A stretch of DNA of 64,000 nucleotides from assembly GCA_963402885.1 (NCBI GenBank), contig OY727097.1, positions 18,786,001 to 18,850,000 on the forward strand. Direction: 5' to 3'. A program made the translations under genes and the position numbers. This stretch comes from Antedon bifida (lineage: Eukaryota; Echinodermata; Crinoidea; Comatulida; Antedonidae). Shown here piece by piece: positions 55,301 through 58,300 of the stretch. The notes beneath the pieces were generated by a model. The model searched no databases, was not told the origin of the DNA, and saw only the letters and a list, made by a program, of their open reading frames with translations. Each line of letters opens with the position of its first letter. The stretch's first letter is position 1.

Positions 55301-58300
55301 CATCTGATTTTTAAAATAGGAACAATTGGGTTGCAATGTGTAAACCAACAATGCTGGATGGTAGGATATAATATAGATTGTAGGTCATAGACTAATAATA
55401 ATTTTTATTTATTTTTTTGTTAAATTTCAATTCTACGCAAGTAATCGCCACTAAAATCTTACAGAACTTAATTACTTGAACTAGATATGAAATTTGTCAT
55501 TGACGAATTAGGTGGAACGCGCAAATGCAACATGCACACGTTTAGAGCGCAGAGAGTTGACTATGCCATCCTAGCCTCCTATCACCTGAAGTAATATGTA
55601 TGTAGAATTGATTTTGTGTCATAGTATATAATAGGGACTTTACGAAACACGACGGGAAGCCATAGGACGGTGCTCATGAATAATTTATGCATGAGCTTTA
55701 ACAAAATGGGCAGAGCGTGAAATTCTGTCTTCTTAACTTCTTGAACGATAAAGTTGCCATTTTCCCATTTACGGAGAAAGACTAGAAATAATGTGTATAA
55801 CCTTAACCATACAGTTCAAGTTACACTTAAACGTGGAATTTTAAAAACTGTAAATAATATTTTAACTTCTAATTTAACTGTTAAAGTGGCTGTGTTAAAA
55901 GTGGGGTTTGAATGCGAGGCCCTAGCTAGGAAAGCTAGGCCTGTGCTGTATCACCAGAGCCAAGCGATTCAAAAGGGCTCCGAGCCATGAGTCTGAGACA
56001 GGGGAGGGATCGGAGAGATATACTGCCGGTTGTTGTCTTCGCGAAGGGGTGCATAAAATAAAGGGCGTGCGAAAATTTTGGTCTTTACAGTATATGAATT
56101 CATATCTACAATTCGACAGCTTTCATATACGGTTCAGTGTTCTCCCCAGGCCTTTGAAGCGTCACGGTACCGTGATGCTTGGGTTCTCTACCGTGCCGCT
56201 TAAAACCTTATCCGTGACCCTTAAAAATATCAACCACAACCAATCGAAAAATAGATTAATAACAGGTACTTTCTAGATCTGATGAATCTGACACATGCCA
56301 TGTCTCTCCTTCGATCTCTAGTTTTAATTGGATCGGTGAAATTTACTCTTTCGTCGGAAAGTATGCACATCATCAAAGGCGCAATTCATTTGCTAGTTGC
56401 TTTGATCATATAATATTGTGCATTCCAATCAAGAAGGTTAAATTTGTTGTTTGCTAGCTCATTTCATTTTTTTTTTTTTTTTCATTTCATGTCATTTATT
56501 TCACTATCATCATCGCAGCCTTAGCTGAATTACAAAGACATTTACATTTTCTCAATATTAAAATTTGTATAAAAGTATAAAACCAATGATAATTATATAT
56601 AAAAAAGGAGGCAATTTACACAAGAAATACAATACAGGAACATTCAAAAGGTTTAGCTTAAAATATTAAAATAGAAAAAAAAAAACCACCTAAAAGGACC
56701 AATAAGAATCGCATAGCAGTACTGGGTGATATATAATGATTATTCATTTAGAAGCGAGATAAGGTATGGTATTGCACTTTTTCTATATCTTTCAACTCTG
56801 CATTTGGGTTGTTGATACTTTACACGTCTTAGTTTATGTTACTTACATTCTTCACTGGAAACCATTTTCCAAAATGAATACTTTTTGAACAATTCAGAGC
56901 AAACTTATAGCATAGATTACGCCTTCTATCAGATAAAGTGTCTAAAGAAAGATCATTGAGTGCTTGGTCATAACATATGTAGTCATTACACAATATTATT
57001 CTGCAAGCCCTTTTTTGGACAGATTCTATCATATCACTTTGTTTCTTAGTGAGACTAGAATGCCATACTGAGACAGCATATTCAACACTTGGTCTTATGT
57101 AACTCTTAAATACATCTACAAGATCAAGTTTCGGAAGATTGAACTTTCTTAATCTACACAATATATGCAGACGTCTGCTGGCTTTGGATACAATTTCTTT
57201 AACATTACGGTCCCATTTGAGGTTAGCTTGTATCCATAAACCTAGTAACTTAGTTTCATTAACGATTTCAATTGTAGCATTACCAATCAAAAGGGGTTCA
57301 TGTTCATATTGATTTCTTTGAAAGTTAAAATACATAGTTTTACATTTAGTTGGGTTAAGTTTTAGTTTGTTTTCATTAGACCATACATTCAGTAAAGCAA
57401 CATCATTCTGAATTGAGGAAATTTCATCCTTTTTTACTATCTGTCCTATGCACAAATCATCTACATATTTTCAAGTTTTACATGGCGAGTCTTGCATGGC
57501 ATCATTAATTAGAGCAAGAAAGATCATAGGCCCAAGGAGCGTACCTTGAGGGACGCCACATGTTAGATTAACACTCATTGATAATGTGGATTTATAGCGT
57601 ACTTGTTGGGTTCTGTTTGACAAAAAGCTAATTAACCATGGTACAATTTCAGGTCTACAGCCAAGTGTTACTAATTTAGAAACTGCTATTGTGTGGTCAA
57701 CACAATCAAATGCTTTACTAAAGTCAGTTAAAACTAACTGACCAACAGATTTGGGAATGTTACTACCTTCATAGAACACATTTAGTAGATCAACCAAATT
57801 ATGGGTTGTAGAAAAGTGTTTACGGCAACCATATTGGTTGTTATCAAGATTTTTCTCGATATCTGTTAAGAGCCATTTTTTAATGAAGCCCTCAGCTACC
57901 TTAGCTAGGATACATGTAAGCGAGATTGGTCGAAATTTGTCAACCCTAGTACAACCATTTTCTTTGGGAACCGGAGTAACAATAGCATCCTTCCACATAG
58001 TTGCGACATGACCCTCACTGAGGGAGGCATTTAAGATATTAGTCATAGGGATGCTTAGTTCGCATGCAAAATCTCTTATTAATCTGTCAGGCACATTATC
58101 AGGGCCCGGGGACTTATTTACTTTAACTTTTCTTAATTGATTGTACATTTCCCATTCTTTTACATTAGGGGGTTTATTAGCAGGTAAATACGTAGGAAGC
58201 TTACATAAACCAATACTAGGTCTGCTTTGGGAAGTTTACTTTGGTTGTTTACAAAATTACTTATACCATGATAGTCATCCTGCGGAATATCCTCTACACT

